Assembly (NCBI GenBank): GCA_944739405.2
Contig: OX123190.2
Location: 60,531,805-60,595,804 of the forward strand
Length of the DNA stretch: 64,000 bases
Source: Euclidia mi
Lineage: Eukaryota > Arthropoda > Insecta > Lepidoptera > Erebidae
Direction of reading: 5' to 3'
Below are positions 63,632 to 64,000 of the stretch, in pieces (the stretch's first letter is position 1; each line of letters opens with the position of its first letter). The translations under genes and the position numbers were made by a program. A model generated the notes under the pieces. That model searched no databases, had not been told where the DNA came from, and saw nothing but the letters and a program-made list of their open reading frames with translations.

Positions 63632-64000
63632 TACGGCTTAAGGCAATTGACTGGAAACCACTACTGGATGCTGAAACTGTAGACCACAAAATCCAGTTAT
63701 TTGAGAAAAATATTATCGACCTCTACGATGCTCATGCACCTGTTTGTGCTATTAAATTAAAGCATGCGCGTTCACCCTGGCTTATTGAGGAAATAAGAGT
63801 ACTGATTCAGAAAAAAGCAGCGGCTAAGTCTAAGTTAAAATCAAAACCTACTGAGGTAAATAAATTAAAATACATTACACTCAGAAATCACTGCAACAGG
63901 GTGTGTAGGGATGCACAACGCCAGCATATCCATAGCTCTGTAGAAAACGGAAAATTCATTTCTCAAATCTTTAGGAGTTGGAAGGCAAAGTCAGAATATT
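63632..64000 (+). pseudogene. LINE ORF2 linker and RT start, continues past the window
   Basis: Continues the LINE after the MITE: AIDWKPLLDAETVDHKIQLF, IIDLYDAHAPVCAIK, ARSPWLIEEIRVLIQKK, LRNHCNRVCRDAQRQH, the segment between endonuclease and RT in Jockey/I-like LINEs. The frame is open to the window end, so RT should follow beyond 64000. Confidence 0.8.

Noticed and set aside
62885..63689. Long frames on both strands around 63 kb (up to 212 codons)
   Set aside because: They lie within the MITE at 62879-63629. They are Cys/Ala/Arg-rich by base composition and interrupt a LINE ORF.

Overview
The window looks like a piece of arthropod, most probably lepidopteran, nuclear DNA. It is AT-rich, has no operon-like gene packing, and is filled with CR1/Jockey-like LINEs, an RTE-type 3' end with (GAT)n tails, tRNA-headed SINEs, Gypsy and Copia fragments, Helitron-like repeats with A|TC...CTAG|T ends, and MITEs. 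This repeat mix is typical of moth and butterfly genomes. The placement is inferred from the repeats, not from a host gene. I see no rRNA gene, no functional tRNA gene and no CRISPR. The only likely host coding sequence is one putative 3'-terminal exon at 23569-23708, minus strand.

Layout. 1-5462: two nested LINEs on the minus strand; the inner one (about 135-2553) interrupts the RT of the outer one (2554-5462 plus 1-134). 5463-16307: one Gypsy-type LTR element on the minus strand with target duplication GAAT at both ends. It was later damaged by a Harbinger-like MITE, a GC-rich retroposon, a duplicated internal block carrying its own MITE, and about 5 kb of foreign DNA. That foreign DNA is bracketed by two clusters of a GCATAA/TTATGC motif and holds an ORF1-only LINE and a Helitron-like repeat with a 120-bp minisatellite. 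17-28 kb: Helitron-like repeats, LINE fragments, and two copies of a 1.01-kb DNA element that keeps a THAP-domain first exon; one copy is interrupted by a LINE. 28-37 kb: SINEs with clear target duplications and a 3.1-kb element filled with a ~300-bp tandem repeat. 38.3-42.5 kb: a near-full-length CR1-like LINE with an esterase-type ORF1. 46.4-50 kb: a complete 606-bp GC-rich retroposon, then a 2.6-kb element with inverted repeats over 600 bp long surrounding the C-terminal part of a DUF7869-like protein. 50-54.3 kb: two copies of a LINE with a CCHC plus PD-(D/E)XK-like tail. 56.9-62 kb: a Copia element whose two halves point in opposite directions, as if split by a 4.3-kb inversion. 62-64 kb: another LINE, interrupted by a 751-bp MITE.

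Almost everything coding here belongs to selfish elements, and nearly all of it is truncated, frameshifted or interrupted. Apart from the THAP exons and the single putative host exon, I found no intact gene. The main value of the window is the order of events readable from the nesting, and a few structures (the long-TIR element, the THAP elements, the duplicated Gypsy block, perfect short palindromes) that standard annotation would probably miss.
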